This document shows, piece after piece, positions 1 to 7,523 of a DNA stretch of 13,751 nucleotides. The notes under the pieces are model-generated. The model did not search any database, was not told the DNA's origin, and saw only the letters and a program-made list of their open reading frames with translations. A program made the translations under genes and the position numbers. The stretch covers positions 1 through 13,751 of the forward strand of contig JASHSE010000302.1 in the NCBI GenBank assembly GCA_030036975.1. Direction: 5' to 3'. The stretch's first letter is position 1, and every line of letters starts with the position of its first letter. Origin of the DNA: Xanthobacteraceae bacterium. Its GTDB lineage: Bacteria; Pseudomonadota; Alphaproteobacteria; Rhizobiales; Xanthobacteraceae.

Positions 1-33
1 TTTGGTCTGCCTGGCGATGCCGGGGCGGCTTCG

Positions 34-2346
34 TCATTGGGCCGGGCTTTTCGTTCCGTCGCCGGCAGCGCCGCCCTTGCGCACGCCGAATTGATACATG
101 CCGGCGAAAGTTTGCGGCGCCTCGTATTCGAAGGCACGCCAACGATCCAGGTCCGTGATGGCGGACGGATCGGGAAAGCGCGCGCGGAATTGGTTCATGA
201 ACGGCGTCGGCAGAAGGAAGCCGGTGAATTGCAGGCCGTTGGCGGCAAGAAACGCCTTGATCTCGGGCAAGGTCATGCGGTGCTCCTGGACGTGGAACAG
301 CAGATCGCGACAGGCGCTGAGCGAAAAGAAATCCAACGATGCCGCGACCGACTTGAGTAACGACCCGTCCGGCGTGGCCAAAATCTCCTCGCGGCAGCGC
401 CGGATATCGGCCGGAGTCGGCTGATAGAAGCGCTGCGCAATCAGCTCGCGCGCGGCGACCACGTTGCGGCGCGCCGCCGCGCTGTACAAACCGACCTGCA
501 TGGCGCCGCCCGGGCGCAGCAGCGCCAGCAGCACGCGCCAGCCTGCCCACGGATCGGCCAGATGATGCAGCACGCCCGAGGCGTCGATGAAATCGAATTT
601 TTGCCGTCCGAGCGCCGCAAGCTTCATGATATCGGCGTGAGCGAACTCGACGTTGGCCAGAGCAAAAGTTTGCGCCATGCGTTTGGCGTAGCCGAGGCTG
701 GCGAGGCTGAGGTCGATGGCCAGGATGCGCGCCTTCGGCCGCGCCCGCGCCAGCTCGATCGTGACCAAGCCGGTGCCGCAGCCGGCGACGAGAATGTCGA
801 GGCTCTGCTGCGGCAAGTGGTCCTTGAGCACCAGCGGCAGGGCCGGCGGCCCGGCCTTGGTCCAGCGCGGATATGGATTCTCCTCGTATTGTTGGCGCAC
901 CGCTTGCGACGCGCCGCCGCCGATTTCGGTCAGCGCCGGAATAGTGCCGGCAAGACGGCGCTCCTCAAAGGGTTCCTCGACTTGTTGAACCAGCAATTCG
1001 CCTATCTCTGGCGGCCAGGAGCGGGCCAGCAAAGCCGCCGCATTCGCCAACGCGTGCAGCGGAAAATAGCTGCCGACCAAAGCAGGCCAGCTTGCCGGGC
1101 ATGGCGCGCCCGCCGCCAGCGCCTGGTCCAAAGCTGCGCGCAATTCGCCGGCCCGATCCGCCTCGTCCGGGCTCAGCGAAAAAACGTACTCGTTGATGAA
1201 GCACTGCCGCGCCACCGCGCAGGAGAGCCGGAGCAAATCTTCATCCATCGCCGCATCGGATCGGTTCGTCGCCAACAGGGCGTGGCGAATGTTGGCCACC
1301 AGGCGCTCGAGAGCGACCTCGCTGACGGGCGCCGACTGCAAGGTGAGGCAAAACAGCGGATCTTGCGCCAGTGCCGCAATGCGCGGGGCGGCCAGCACTT
1401 CGGCCGCCGGCAGGCGAGCGGGCCACGCCGCAGCAGCGCGGGCGATGATCTCGTTGATGCGCGCGTCGCGCTTCATCACCGTGATCGCAAGGATCATCAG
1501 CTCGTGGGGACGCGCCCAGCCTTCGCGCAGCGCGCGCTCGACGAGATCGCGGCCGCGGGCGTGGGTCATGGCGAGATCCGCAAACCTGAGCGCATCGATC
1601 AGAAGCGCCCGCGTCTCCGCCGTCTCGCCGAGAGCGAGCGAGCGCAAAAGCGCGTCGACCGCAGCCGCCGGATTGCCGGCGGCCAGGCACTGCTTGCCGC
1701 GGCCAAACCACGCCTTGGCCGAATTCGGCGCCGCCGCAATCGCGGCATCGACGCTTTGCAGCGCCGCATCGTGGCGGCCAAGCTCCGAGAGCAATGTCGC
1801 GCGCAAGGCATGCGCCGGCGCGAGATCCGGCTTGCAGGCGATGGCCTTTTCCAGGCTGGCCATCGCCTCGTCGCGGCGGCCAAGCGCGTTGAGCGCGACG
1901 CCGCGGTTGAACCAATCCTCGGCGCGGTCCGGCTCGGCGGCCAAAGCGCGGTCGTAGGCCTCGACCGCCTCGCCATGGCGGCCGAGATCGCTCAACAGGT
2001 CGGCGCGGTGGCCGTGCGCCGCCGCGAGGTCCGGCGCCAGCGCGAGGGCGCGATCGAAGCTTGCCAGCGCTTCGTCGCGGCGGCCGAGCGCGCTGTGCGC
2101 GCGGCCGAGCAGTACGTGGGCGCGCCCATGGGCTGGGTCACTGGCAAGCGCGTTGTGCGCGTGCTCGGCGCCCTCGGCGAAACGACCCTGCTGGCAGGCG
2201 ATCAGGCCGAGATAATAGTGCGCGTCGGCATGGCGCGGTTCGGCGGCCAGCAGCGCCGTATAGCGGGCCGCCGCCTCCGCCACGGCGCCACGCCGATGCA
2301 AAGCAAGCCCCTCCTGCAGCAGGTCCGTAGTCGGCAACGCGGTCAT
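34..2346 (-). CDS. TPR repeat protein fused to a class I SAM-dependent methyltransferase (770 aa)
   Basis: Seen: seven 34-residue TPR units tile residues ~6-243, with boundaries at 40, 74, 108, 142, 176, 210 and 244. Residues ~244-480 form a mostly helical middle region that includes RQCFINEYVF (380-389). QYEENPYPRW (486-495) precedes a Rossmann methyltransferase domain: the glycine-rich SAM loop ILVAGCGTG (518-526), an acidic strand end AIDLS (543-547), DASGVLHH (588-595) and LRPGG (610-614). A conserved tail ends in FAGMYQF (747-753). Known: this fold transfers a methyl group from SAM; the substrate of this family is not known to me. The ATG at 2346 has no clear Shine-Dalgarno site, but TPR1 begins within ten residues of it. 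It lies 135 nt downstream of the glycosyltransferase gene on the same strand, so co-transcription is possible. It is paralogous to the gene at 8160-10085. No signal peptide, so presumably cytoplasmic. Confidence 0.9.
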   Translation of the reverse strand: MTALPTTDLLQEGLALHRRGAVAEAAARYTALLAAEPRHADAHYYLGLIACQQGRFAEGAEHAHNALASDPAHGRAHVLLGRAHSALGRRDEALASFDRALALAPDLAAAHGHRADLLSDLGRHGEAVEAYDRALAAEPDRAEDWFNRGVALNALGRRDEAMASLEKAIACKPDLAPAHALRATLLSELGRHDAALQSVDAAIAAAPNSAKAWFGRGKQCLAAGNPAAAVDALLRSLALGETAETRALLIDALRFADLAMTHARGRDLVERALREGWARPHELMILAITVMKRDARINEIIARAAAAWPARLPAAEVLAAPRIAALAQDPLFCLTLQSAPVSEVALERLVANIRHALLATNRSDAAMDEDLLRLSCAVARQCFINEYVFSLSPDEADRAGELRAALDQALAAGAPCPASWPALVGSYFPLHALANAAALLARSWPPEIGELLVQQVEEPFEERRLAGTIPALTEIGGGASQAVRQQYEENPYPRWTKAGPPALPLVLKDHLPQQSLDILVAGCGTGLVTIELARARPKARILAIDLSLASLGYAKRMAQTFALANVEFAHADIMKLAALGRQKFDFIDASGVLHHLADPWAGWRVLLALLRPGGAMQVGLYSAAARRNVVAARELIAQRFYQPTPADIRRCREEILATPDGSLLKSVAASLDFFSLSACRDLLFHVQEHRMTLPEIKAFLAANGLQFTGFLLPTPFMNQFRARFPDPSAITDLDRWRAFEYEAPQTFAGMYQFGVRKGGAAGDGTKSPAQ

Positions 2347-2471
2347 GGCGGTTCAGGCAATCCGTTGTCGGGCGTTAGTCAACCAAAATCGCGCCGCTCC
2401 AGTAACATATTGAAACCATTAAGATAGGTAGCGTCTGCGTGGAACCTGCGCAGGCTTTCGCAATATCGCCC

Positions 2472-2502
2472 CACATCGACCTTAACCAACCAGGTCGATG
2501 TG
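2472..2502 (-). repeat. 11-bp perfect inverted repeat over the stop codon of the glycosyltransferase gene
   Basis: CACATCGACCT (2472-2482) is the exact reverse complement of AGGTCGATGTG (2492-2502), with a 9-nt loop. The TAA stop of the upstream gene (2482-2484 on this strand) sits at the stem-loop junction. No T-tract follows on the minus strand, so it is not a standard intrinsic terminator. It may shield the 3' end of the mRNA or partly attenuate read-through into the methyltransferase gene. Confidence 0.6.
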
Positions 2503-4557
2503 CTCCGGTCCCAGGCCGGCTCGATATCGTTGATACATGACCGAGTAGGCGGCCTCGATACGGCGGGCAAAGAGGCGCGTGTCGAACAGCGGCGCCGTCA
2601 GCCGATTTCTTGCCAGCTTCTCCCTGAGCGCCGCCGATCTCTCCGGACTGGTCGCAAGTTCGGTCGCCAGGTGCTCATAAGCTTGCGGGGTCGAAGTGAT
2701 CAGTTCAGGCAGGTCGATTGCACGCAGCAGGCTTGCGGCAACCCTGCCGGCGAAGGTCTCGCCGATTTGGGTCAATAGCGGCACACCGGCCCACAACGCA
2801 TCGCACGCCGAGGCATGCGCGTTATAAGGCGACGTGTCGAGAAACAAATCAGCCTGTCGGTGCCGCGCCAAGTGGTCGGCGAGAAGCGCAGTTCGCCCGG
2901 CAAAAACCAAACGGTGCCCCGCCACCCCGCGGCGCTCAGCCTCGAGCCGAAGGTTGCGCAAAACCACGGCATCATCTTCGCGCAGCCACAGCACGCTGTC
3001 GGGAATCTTGGCGAGCAGCCGCATCCAGATGTCGAACATCGTCGGATTGATCTTGTAGGCTTGATTGAAACAGCAGAACACGAAGCCCCGCTCCGGCAGG
3101 CTGAGCTCGCTGCGGCTCGGCGTTCGCGCCGCAATCGGCTTTGCGACGTCGTTCGGCATGAAACTCTCGGGCAGCCAAACGACCGATTCGCTGTAGAAAC
3201 GGAAATGCTCATGGGGAATGACGGTCGGATCGGCGACGATGTAATCGACGGAGCCGCTGCCCAGCGTTCCTGCATATCCTAGAAAGTTGACCTGGATGGG
3301 CGCAACACGCCGCGCCAGAACGCCATTGCGATTTCCAGCGGTGAAGCCGTGGAGATCGACCAAAATGTCAATCTCCAGCTGCCGAATCTGTTCGGCAATG
3401 CACTGGTCGCTCTGATCCCCGACATCCATGAAGTTTTCCGCGGCCGCCGATATTCTCCGCCGTATCGCGGAGGCCGGATCAGCGCTAAGCGATATTCCGG
3501 TTATCTCGAAACGCAATTTGTCATGATGCTCGAAAAGGCCGACGATCAAATGGCCGACTGGGTGCTCGTTAAAATCGGCTGACAGATAGGCGATGCGAAT
3601 GCGGTCATGCGCAGCGATTTCGCCGCGCCACAGCGGCGCAAAGGTCGGCTGCTCGGCCATGTGACCCTTGGCGCAGCCTAATTGGTCCGCGGCCGTCGAT
3701 GGTATCGCCAACATATTGAAGGGATCGCTCAGCAGCCGCCCCTTTCTCATCGTCGTGAGAAAATCTTCGATCTCGGCCTCCAAGTTCGTCCAGTCGCACG
3801 CCGCCAGCTTCGTATAAAGTCGATGGCTGGCCACGTAGTTCAAAGCGGGCTTCATCGTCATCGCTTTGCCATACGCGGCAATCGCCTCCTGGTATCGTTT
3901 CAGCTTGGCGAAGGCGGTACCTCGACCCAACCAAGCCTCGGCAAGATCGGGCTTCCGCGCCAGTGCCCGTTCGTAAGCGACGAGTGCATCCTCGCTGTTG
4001 TGAAGCGCGAGCGCGACGTTGCCGCAGCCAAGCCACGCCTGGGCCAGATCAGGGTTGAGCCGCAATGCTTCGTTATAGGCGGCAAGCGCTTGCTGAAACG
4101 ATTGCAAACTCGCCAGAGCATTGCCCTTATTGTAAAAAGCCTCGGAGAAATCCGGCTTGATCGCTAGCGCGCGGTCGAAGTCGCCGATGGCCTCGCTGTA
4201 GCGCTTCAAGTCGGAAAAAGCCGTGCCCCGATTGTTCCACGTCTGCGCGAGCGAAGCATCGATCTGCAGTGCTCGGCTGAACTGTTGCAATGCCTCGGCA
4301 GGCCGCTTCAGCGCTTTGAGAACGAGCCCGTAATTGGAAAAAGTCGCGTCCGATGTGGCGTCTTCAGCGAGCGCACGCCGGCTGTAAATTTCAGCCTCTT
4401 CAAATCGACCGAGCTGTACCAAAAGAACGCTTAAAAGGTTGAGGGCGGCGATATGGCGCGGCTGTATCTGCAGAACTCGCTTGAACAATTGCTCGGCGGC
4501 GGCGTTGCCCTGCTGCATGGCCGCGAGCGCGCGGCGAAACACGTCGTCTGCAGCCAT
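2482..4557 (-). CDS. TPR protein with OGT-like glycosyltransferase domain (GT41/SPINDLY type, 691 aa)
   Basis: Seen: seven TPR units cover residues ~3-239, followed by a linker and a GT41 catalytic region (~318-680). Recognisable OGT signatures are SADFNEHPVGHL (326-337), DLHGFTAGNRNGVLARR (401-417), FLGYAGTLGSGSVDYI (425-440), CFNQAYKINP (496-505), LDTSPYNAHASACDALWAG (573-591) and GETFAGRVAASLL (599-611). By alignment from memory, the His of HPVG (332), Lys of AYKI (502), His of NAHAS (581) and the following Asp (586) match key human OGT positions, so an active enzyme is expected. Known: this family moves a sugar from a UDP donor to Ser/Thr of proteins; Caulobacter FlmG has the same architecture and acts on flagellin. 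The ATG at 4557 has no obvious Shine-Dalgarno site. Sampled GC (53% at 3361-3420, 63% at 4141-4200) is below that of the next gene (70% at 1861-1920). Acceptor and sugar are unknown. Confidence 0.9.
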   Translation of the reverse strand: MAADDVFRRALAAMQQGNAAAEQLFKRVLQIQPRHIAALNLLSVLLVQLGRFEEAEIYSRRALAEDATSDATFSNYGLVLKALKRPAEALQQFSRALQIDASLAQTWNNRGTAFSDLKRYSEAIGDFDRALAIKPDFSEAFYNKGNALASLQSFQQALAAYNEALRLNPDLAQAWLGCGNVALALHNSEDALVAYERALARKPDLAEAWLGRGTAFAKLKRYQEAIAAYGKAMTMKPALNYVASHRLYTKLAACDWTNLEAEIEDFLTTMRKGRLLSDPFNMLAIPSTAADQLGCAKGHMAEQPTFAPLWRGEIAAHDRIRIAYLSADFNEHPVGHLIVGLFEHHDKLRFEITGISLSADPASAIRRRISAAAENFMDVGDQSDQCIAEQIRQLEIDILVDLHGFTAGNRNGVLARRVAPIQVNFLGYAGTLGSGSVDYIVADPTVIPHEHFRFYSESVVWLPESFMPNDVAKPIAARTPSRSELSLPERGFVFCCFNQAYKINPTMFDIWMRLLAKIPDSVLWLREDDAVVLRNLRLEAERRGVAGHRLVFAGRTALLADHLARHRQADLFLDTSPYNAHASACDALWAGVPLLTQIGETFAGRVAASLLRAIDLPELITSTPQAYEHLATELATSPERSAALREKLARNRLTAPLFDTRLFARRIEAAYSVMYQRYRAGLGPEHIDLVG

Positions 4558-4695
4558 CGTCGAAACGAACGGGCCTGTTTTTCTATTTGGAATAGCAACC
4601 CCCTTCCTTCGATGTGCCGAGCATCTGCCGATCGTGTACCCGCCGGCCGACGGGACGGGTCGTGTCCGGCTCCTTCTAGCGTCTTCGACCGCATG

Positions 4696-4724
4696 AAAAA
4701 ACCCCGGTGAGAAACCCGCCGGGG
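4696..4724 (-). terminator. Intrinsic terminator of the porin remnant
   Basis: On the minus strand CCCCGG (4719-4724) pairs with CCGGGG (4702-4707). A G-T wobble and one more G-C pair extend the stem to 8 bp. Six T residues follow (4696-4701). It lies 34 nt past the remnant's stop codon, almost the same offset as the terminator of the intact porin. Confidence 0.75.
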
Positions 4725-4757
4725 ACAGCAGAGACCTTTGATGCCGCGATCAGGCGA

Positions 4758-4832
4758 TCACGGCAAAAAATCCTCGTGCATGCGGACCGTGAACTGCCAG
4801 TTGCTTTCGTTAGCACGTTGCTTCGGCGCGCC
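4758..4832 (-). pseudogene. Eroded 3' end of a second Porin_2 gene
   Basis: Minus-strand translation ending at the TGA (4758-4760) gives ANESNWQFTVRMHEDFLP. This matches the last 18 residues of the neighbouring porin at 15 of 18 positions (N to Q, I to V, K to E). A short GA-rich match continues upstream to about 4832 with a 3-nt length difference; beyond that no porin sequence is visible, and there is no start codon, signal peptide or barrel. Its spacing to a downstream terminator copies that of the intact gene. The simplest reading is a former tandem porin pair of which one copy has been almost wholly deleted. The open frame continues upstream to about 4982 but looks unrelated to porin. Confidence 0.8.
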
Positions 4833-4926
4833 CCCAGCCGCCGCGCCGAGCGCACTCCGACAGCCACCCGCAACAGTCTCGCAGCCGTTGCCGGATTGCG
4901 CACACGCAATCTCGGCGAGCTTCAAT

Positions 4927-4958
4927 AAAAATCCCCGGCGGGAGGATCCGCCGGGGAT
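4927..4958 (-). terminator. Intrinsic terminator of the porin gene
   Basis: On the minus strand an 11-bp stem forms: ATCCCCGGCGG and CCGCCGGGGAT are the two plus-strand arms, at 4931-4941 and 4948-4958, with a 6-nt loop. It is followed by a T-tract (4927-4931). It lies about 33 nt downstream of the porin stop codon. Textbook rho-independent structure. Confidence 0.9.
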
Positions 4959-4990
4959 CGCAGCAGAACTTTTATGCCTCGATCAGACGA

Positions 4991-6481
4991 TCAGGGCAGG
5001 AAGTCCTTGTGCATGCGGATCGTGAAGTTCCAGTTGCTCTCGTTGGCGACACTCAGCGCGCCCGAGTTGGCGAGCGTGAGCGGCGCGGTCAGGGCATTGC
5101 CGGGCAACGTGCCGCTGATCTCCTGCTGGTAGATGGCTTCCACACCGATGTAGAAGCTCTTGGTCACGTCCCACTGCAGCCGTGAGCCGACGCCCCAGAA
5201 CCCCCAGTTGTTGTTGCAGCCGGCGGCCGCAACAGCCGCCGAGCCGGCACCAGCGCCGGCGCCTTCAGCCGCGCACAGCATGGCATTCGCACCAGAGCTG
5301 TAGCTCTCGTCCATGTAGCTGACCACGAACGATTGGTGCCATTGCGGTGTCCAGTAGTGCTCGTAAGCGGCGTCCACTTCCCAGGCCGTGGTCATCAAGC
5401 AGCCGGTTGCGGTGCCGGCGGCCAGCGTGCCGCCATAGACGCAATCGGTGCCGACGCCGAAGGCCTCGTCCGCTCCGTCCACGACCACACTGCTGGTGTT
5501 GGAGCTCGGGGCCCACAAATACTTCGTGGCGCCCTCGGTGTAGAGAACTTGGCCGATGACATTGTCGCCAGGCGAGATGAACGGCGTGTTGATCTTGATG
5601 CCGCCGCCGGCCACCCAGCCAAACTGATCGCCCGGATGCCCGGTGATCGGAGTGGCGCCGTAAAGCGCCGGGTTGAGCTGATGCGCCGCCGCCATGACCT
5701 GGGCGCTGCCCCAAGCCTGGTCAATACGCAGGTTGCCGACGATATCGGGGCTCTGCCAGCCACCGTAGCCCTCGCCGTTCGTCACGGGTGGGAGCAGCGT
5801 ACCGTTGCTAAACGGCGACGCCGGACCGCCAACGCCGGGGCCGGGGCTCATCGCGATGATCTGCGCGCGCCGGGGCTCTTCGGCCGAGAGGGTGGCCGAC
5901 ACGCCGCCGCCGAGTTGAGCCGTGTAGGCCCACACCCACCAGCCACCGTCGCCGGTGTCTTCGCTCGGCAGGTTGCCGGCGCGGTACAGGTACGCAGCCG
6001 CCGGGTAGAAGTCGAAGAACGACACCGCGAGACCGGCAGTGAAGCCGGCCCATTGCACGTAAGCGCGGTTCGAGCTGAACTGCGCCGACGGCGCCTCGTT
6101 GCCGGTATTGTTCGACGAGATGCCGACCGCGATGTAGCCGCGCGCGACGCCGTAAGCTGTCTGCTCGCGGGCGTCAGCCGTGATGTAACCGCGCTCACGA
6201 GTCCACAGGTTGTTGGTGGAGCGGCCGTTGTAGTCGCCGGTCTGGAACGTGCCGCTCGTGGAGCTGCCGTTGATGCCGTACGTCGCTTCGGCGCGCACCC
6301 AGCCGCCAATCTTCAGGCACATGTCAGTGCCCGGCATATAGTAGAACCCCGCCCCGTAGAGGCTGCAAATCTTCACGTATTGGACCGGTCGGGCCTTTAC
6401 GGGAAGATCGGCTGCCTGACCTGCAGTGACCGCAACCAGGCCAGCCGCAGAGCCGAGGAGGAGGCTTCTTACCATCTTCAT
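4991..6481 (-). CDS. Porin_2 family outer-membrane porin (496 aa)
   Basis: Trimeric beta-barrel channel of the Rhizobiales outer membrane for small hydrophilic solutes. The ATG at 6481 (MKMVRSLLLG) is chosen over an upstream in-frame ATG at 6565, because GGAGG at 6488-6492 sits 6 nt before it and because a clean signal peptide follows: charged start, hydrophobic core, AGQA cleaved before ADLPVKA (about residue 23/24). The mature N-terminus PVQYVKICSLYGAGFYYMPGT, a paired-cysteine segment and GGWVRAE are hallmarks of PF02530. The rest is rich in Gly, aromatic and alternating residues typical of beta strands, and ends in RMHKDFLP, so the usual terminal Phe is displaced two places. Single-gene unit with its own terminator. 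The leader is unusually G-rich (see 6538-6573). A decayed second copy follows it. Confidence 0.93.
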   Translation of the reverse strand: MKMVRSLLLGSAAGLVAVTAGQAADLPVKARPVQYVKICSLYGAGFYYMPGTDMCLKIGGWVRAEATYGINGSSTSGTFQTGDYNGRSTNNLWTRERGYITADAREQTAYGVARGYIAVGISSNNTGNEAPSAQFSSNRAYVQWAGFTAGLAVSFFDFYPAAAYLYRAGNLPSEDTGDGGWWVWAYTAQLGGGVSATLSAEEPRRAQIIAMSPGPGVGGPASPFSNGTLLPPVTNGEGYGGWQSPDIVGNLRIDQAWGSAQVMAAAHQLNPALYGATPITGHPGDQFGWVAGGGIKINTPFISPGDNVIGQVLYTEGATKYLWAPSSNTSSVVVDGADEAFGVGTDCVYGGTLAAGTATGCLMTTAWEVDAAYEHYWTPQWHQSFVVSYMDESYSSGANAMLCAAEGAGAGAGSAAVAAAGCNNNWGFWGVGSRLQWDVTKSFYIGVEAIYQQEISGTLPGNALTAPLTLANSGALSVANESNWNFTIRMHKDFLP

Positions 6482-6487
6482 TGCGAA

Positions 6488-6492
6488 CCTCC
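6488..6492 (-). promoter_or_regulatory. Shine-Dalgarno site of the porin gene
   Basis: GGAGG on the minus strand, 6 nt before the ATG at 6481. It fixes that start and excludes the longer open frame from 6565. Confidence 0.85.
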
Positions 6493-6537
6493 AGTTTGTT
6501 TGCCGTGGGAGGGTTCCGATGCCCCCGGGTGCTGACG

Positions 6538-6573
6538 CCCCCTGGTTAGGTCCCCTGGTCCCCAAATTCCCCC
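6538..6573 (-). promoter_or_regulatory. Putative G-quadruplex-forming tract in the porin leader
   Basis: Read on the minus (mRNA) strand, four G-runs of 5, 4, 4 and 5 residues are separated by loops of 5, 4 and 9 nt, and a fifth run of 5 G lies at 6522-6526. The third loop is longer than the strict 7-nt rule, so folding is plausible but unproven. Position: 57-92 nt upstream of the porin ATG. Confidence 0.4.
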
Positions 6574-7100
6574 TCCGTTATTTCCTTTGGACGGAAACAC
6601 ACGGACGGTCGACTTGGGGTTCCCCCCTCCGTCGCACCGTTACATTAGACGCTCAGTTCCGCCACGCAATGAATAACAGCCTCACTCACAGGCCGGGTGT
6701 GCCGTTTTCCGGGATGTGTTGCGTAAACGCCACGAAATCCGGCACTCGGCCGCGTTGGGGCGGGATTCATTGCAGCGCCGCGGCCAAGAAGAAATGACGC
6801 AGCGAATCAACGGCTTACGGGGCGTGCGGGGGCGTGCTGGGGAGGACCAAGGCCGCTCACAGCAGACCGAACCGCAGCGTCGCGCAATCGCGCCGGTAGA
6901 GGCCTCCGTGAGAGGAATCGGCAGCCAGCGAACGGGCGCGAGTCGCGGCCCGCTTCTTCGGAAACCGCGGTCGCCGGACGGGTTGTAGAGGGGCCGAAAA
7001 ACGTCTCCGGGGTAGCATGTCATCCGAACCCGGCAGGGTGAAGAATGGTGGGCCACGACCGACGATGATGAGCACTATGTGTCTACGCCGTGGCCCTCCG

Positions 7101-7514
7101 CTAATCGGCGTTGGCTGCAAAGGGGTTCAGCGTGCGAACGTCGAAACCCTCAAAGTCCCGTACATTGCGGGTTGCAACGGTCAAATGATGGACCGCGGCG
7201 GTGGCTGCGATCATGGCGTCTTCGATAAGATCATCAGACCGGCGGTGCATCAAGCGTGCCCACGCACGGAAGATCCGAGCGTCCATGCTCAAGACGTTGT
7301 AGGTTTCGGCTACCTGCTCCAGCCAAGCCTCGATCTCGGCCGCCTTGGCTTTGTCGTGCTCGCGGGTGACTTCGATCCCAGCCTGGATCTCCCCGATAGT
7401 TACGGCGGAGAGGTGCAAATCCTCGTCGCGCACGTTTTGGAGCCAGGCAAGCACCGCGCCATGCGGCCGAACCCGGCGCAGTTCCGACACGACATTCGTA
7501 TCAAGCAGGTACAT
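7101..7514 (-). CDS. vapC: PIN-domain toxin of a type II toxin-antitoxin pair (VapC/FitB type, 137 aa)
   Basis: Known: VapC-type toxins are Mg-dependent ribonucleases, often cutting tRNA or rRNA, and are held inactive by the partner antitoxin. Seen: MYLLDTNVVSELRR opens the protein, giving the first catalytic Asp (D5). E42 lies in TIGEIQAGI, D99 in DDLIEDAMIAATA, and the last PIN strand is TVATRNVRDF (112-121), with N117 in the fourth acidic-site position. Length is normal for the family and no catalytic residue is missing. The ATG at 7514 lies 9 nt beyond the antitoxin stop, without a strong Shine-Dalgarno site, so translational coupling to the antitoxin is likely. Its RNA target cannot be read from sequence. 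Confidence 0.9.
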   Translation of the reverse strand: MYLLDTNVVSELRRVRPHGAVLAWLQNVRDEDLHLSAVTIGEIQAGIEVTREHDKAKAAEIEAWLEQVAETYNVLSMDARIFRAWARLMHRRSDDLIEDAMIAATAAVHHLTVATRNVRDFEGFDVRTLNPFAANAD

Positions 7515-7523
7515 CGATGATGA

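Larger units (their letters stand above)
6482..7100. other. 619-nt gene-free stretch: porin leader and spacer
   Basis: 6482-6630 is the presumed porin 5' leader: Shine-Dalgarno site, several runs of 4-6 G on the minus strand, and repeated GACGG-type words (6589-6608). I could not place a convincing -35/-10 pair. From about 6700 to 7100 open frames on both strands are Arg/Pro/Ser-rich and look like high-GC chance frames. An 8-bp inverted repeat (GGGCCACG 7050-7057 and CGTGGCCC 7089-7096) with a 31-nt loop lies just past the toxin stop; no T-tract follows. Nothing else recognised. Confidence 0.5.

Noticed and set aside
562..2427. 621-codon open frame on the plus strand opposite the TPR-methyltransferase
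   Set aside because: Arg/Ala/Gln-rich translation without domains; it mirrors the repeated high-GC TPR codons of the real gene, whose motifs are clear.
2379..2570. 63-codon minus-strand frame across the glycosyltransferase end and the 135-nt gap
   Set aside because: It overlaps the true C-terminus in another frame and its third positions are not GC-biased as in neighbouring genes; no ribosome site.
6482..6565. In-frame upstream ATG that would lengthen the porin by 28 residues
   Set aside because: It would bury the signal peptide, has no ribosome site, and a good GGAGG precedes the ATG at 6481.
6682..7120. Minus-strand frames of 87-124 codons between porin and toxin
   Set aside because: Pro/Arg/Ser-rich, overlapping each other in different frames, with no motif or ribosome site.
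7404..7412. Possible att site: part of the tRNA-Ser 3' end (GGCGGAGAGG) recurs near here
   Set aside because: Only 10 bp and inside the intact PIN-toxin gene, with no integrase nearby; a chance match is likely.
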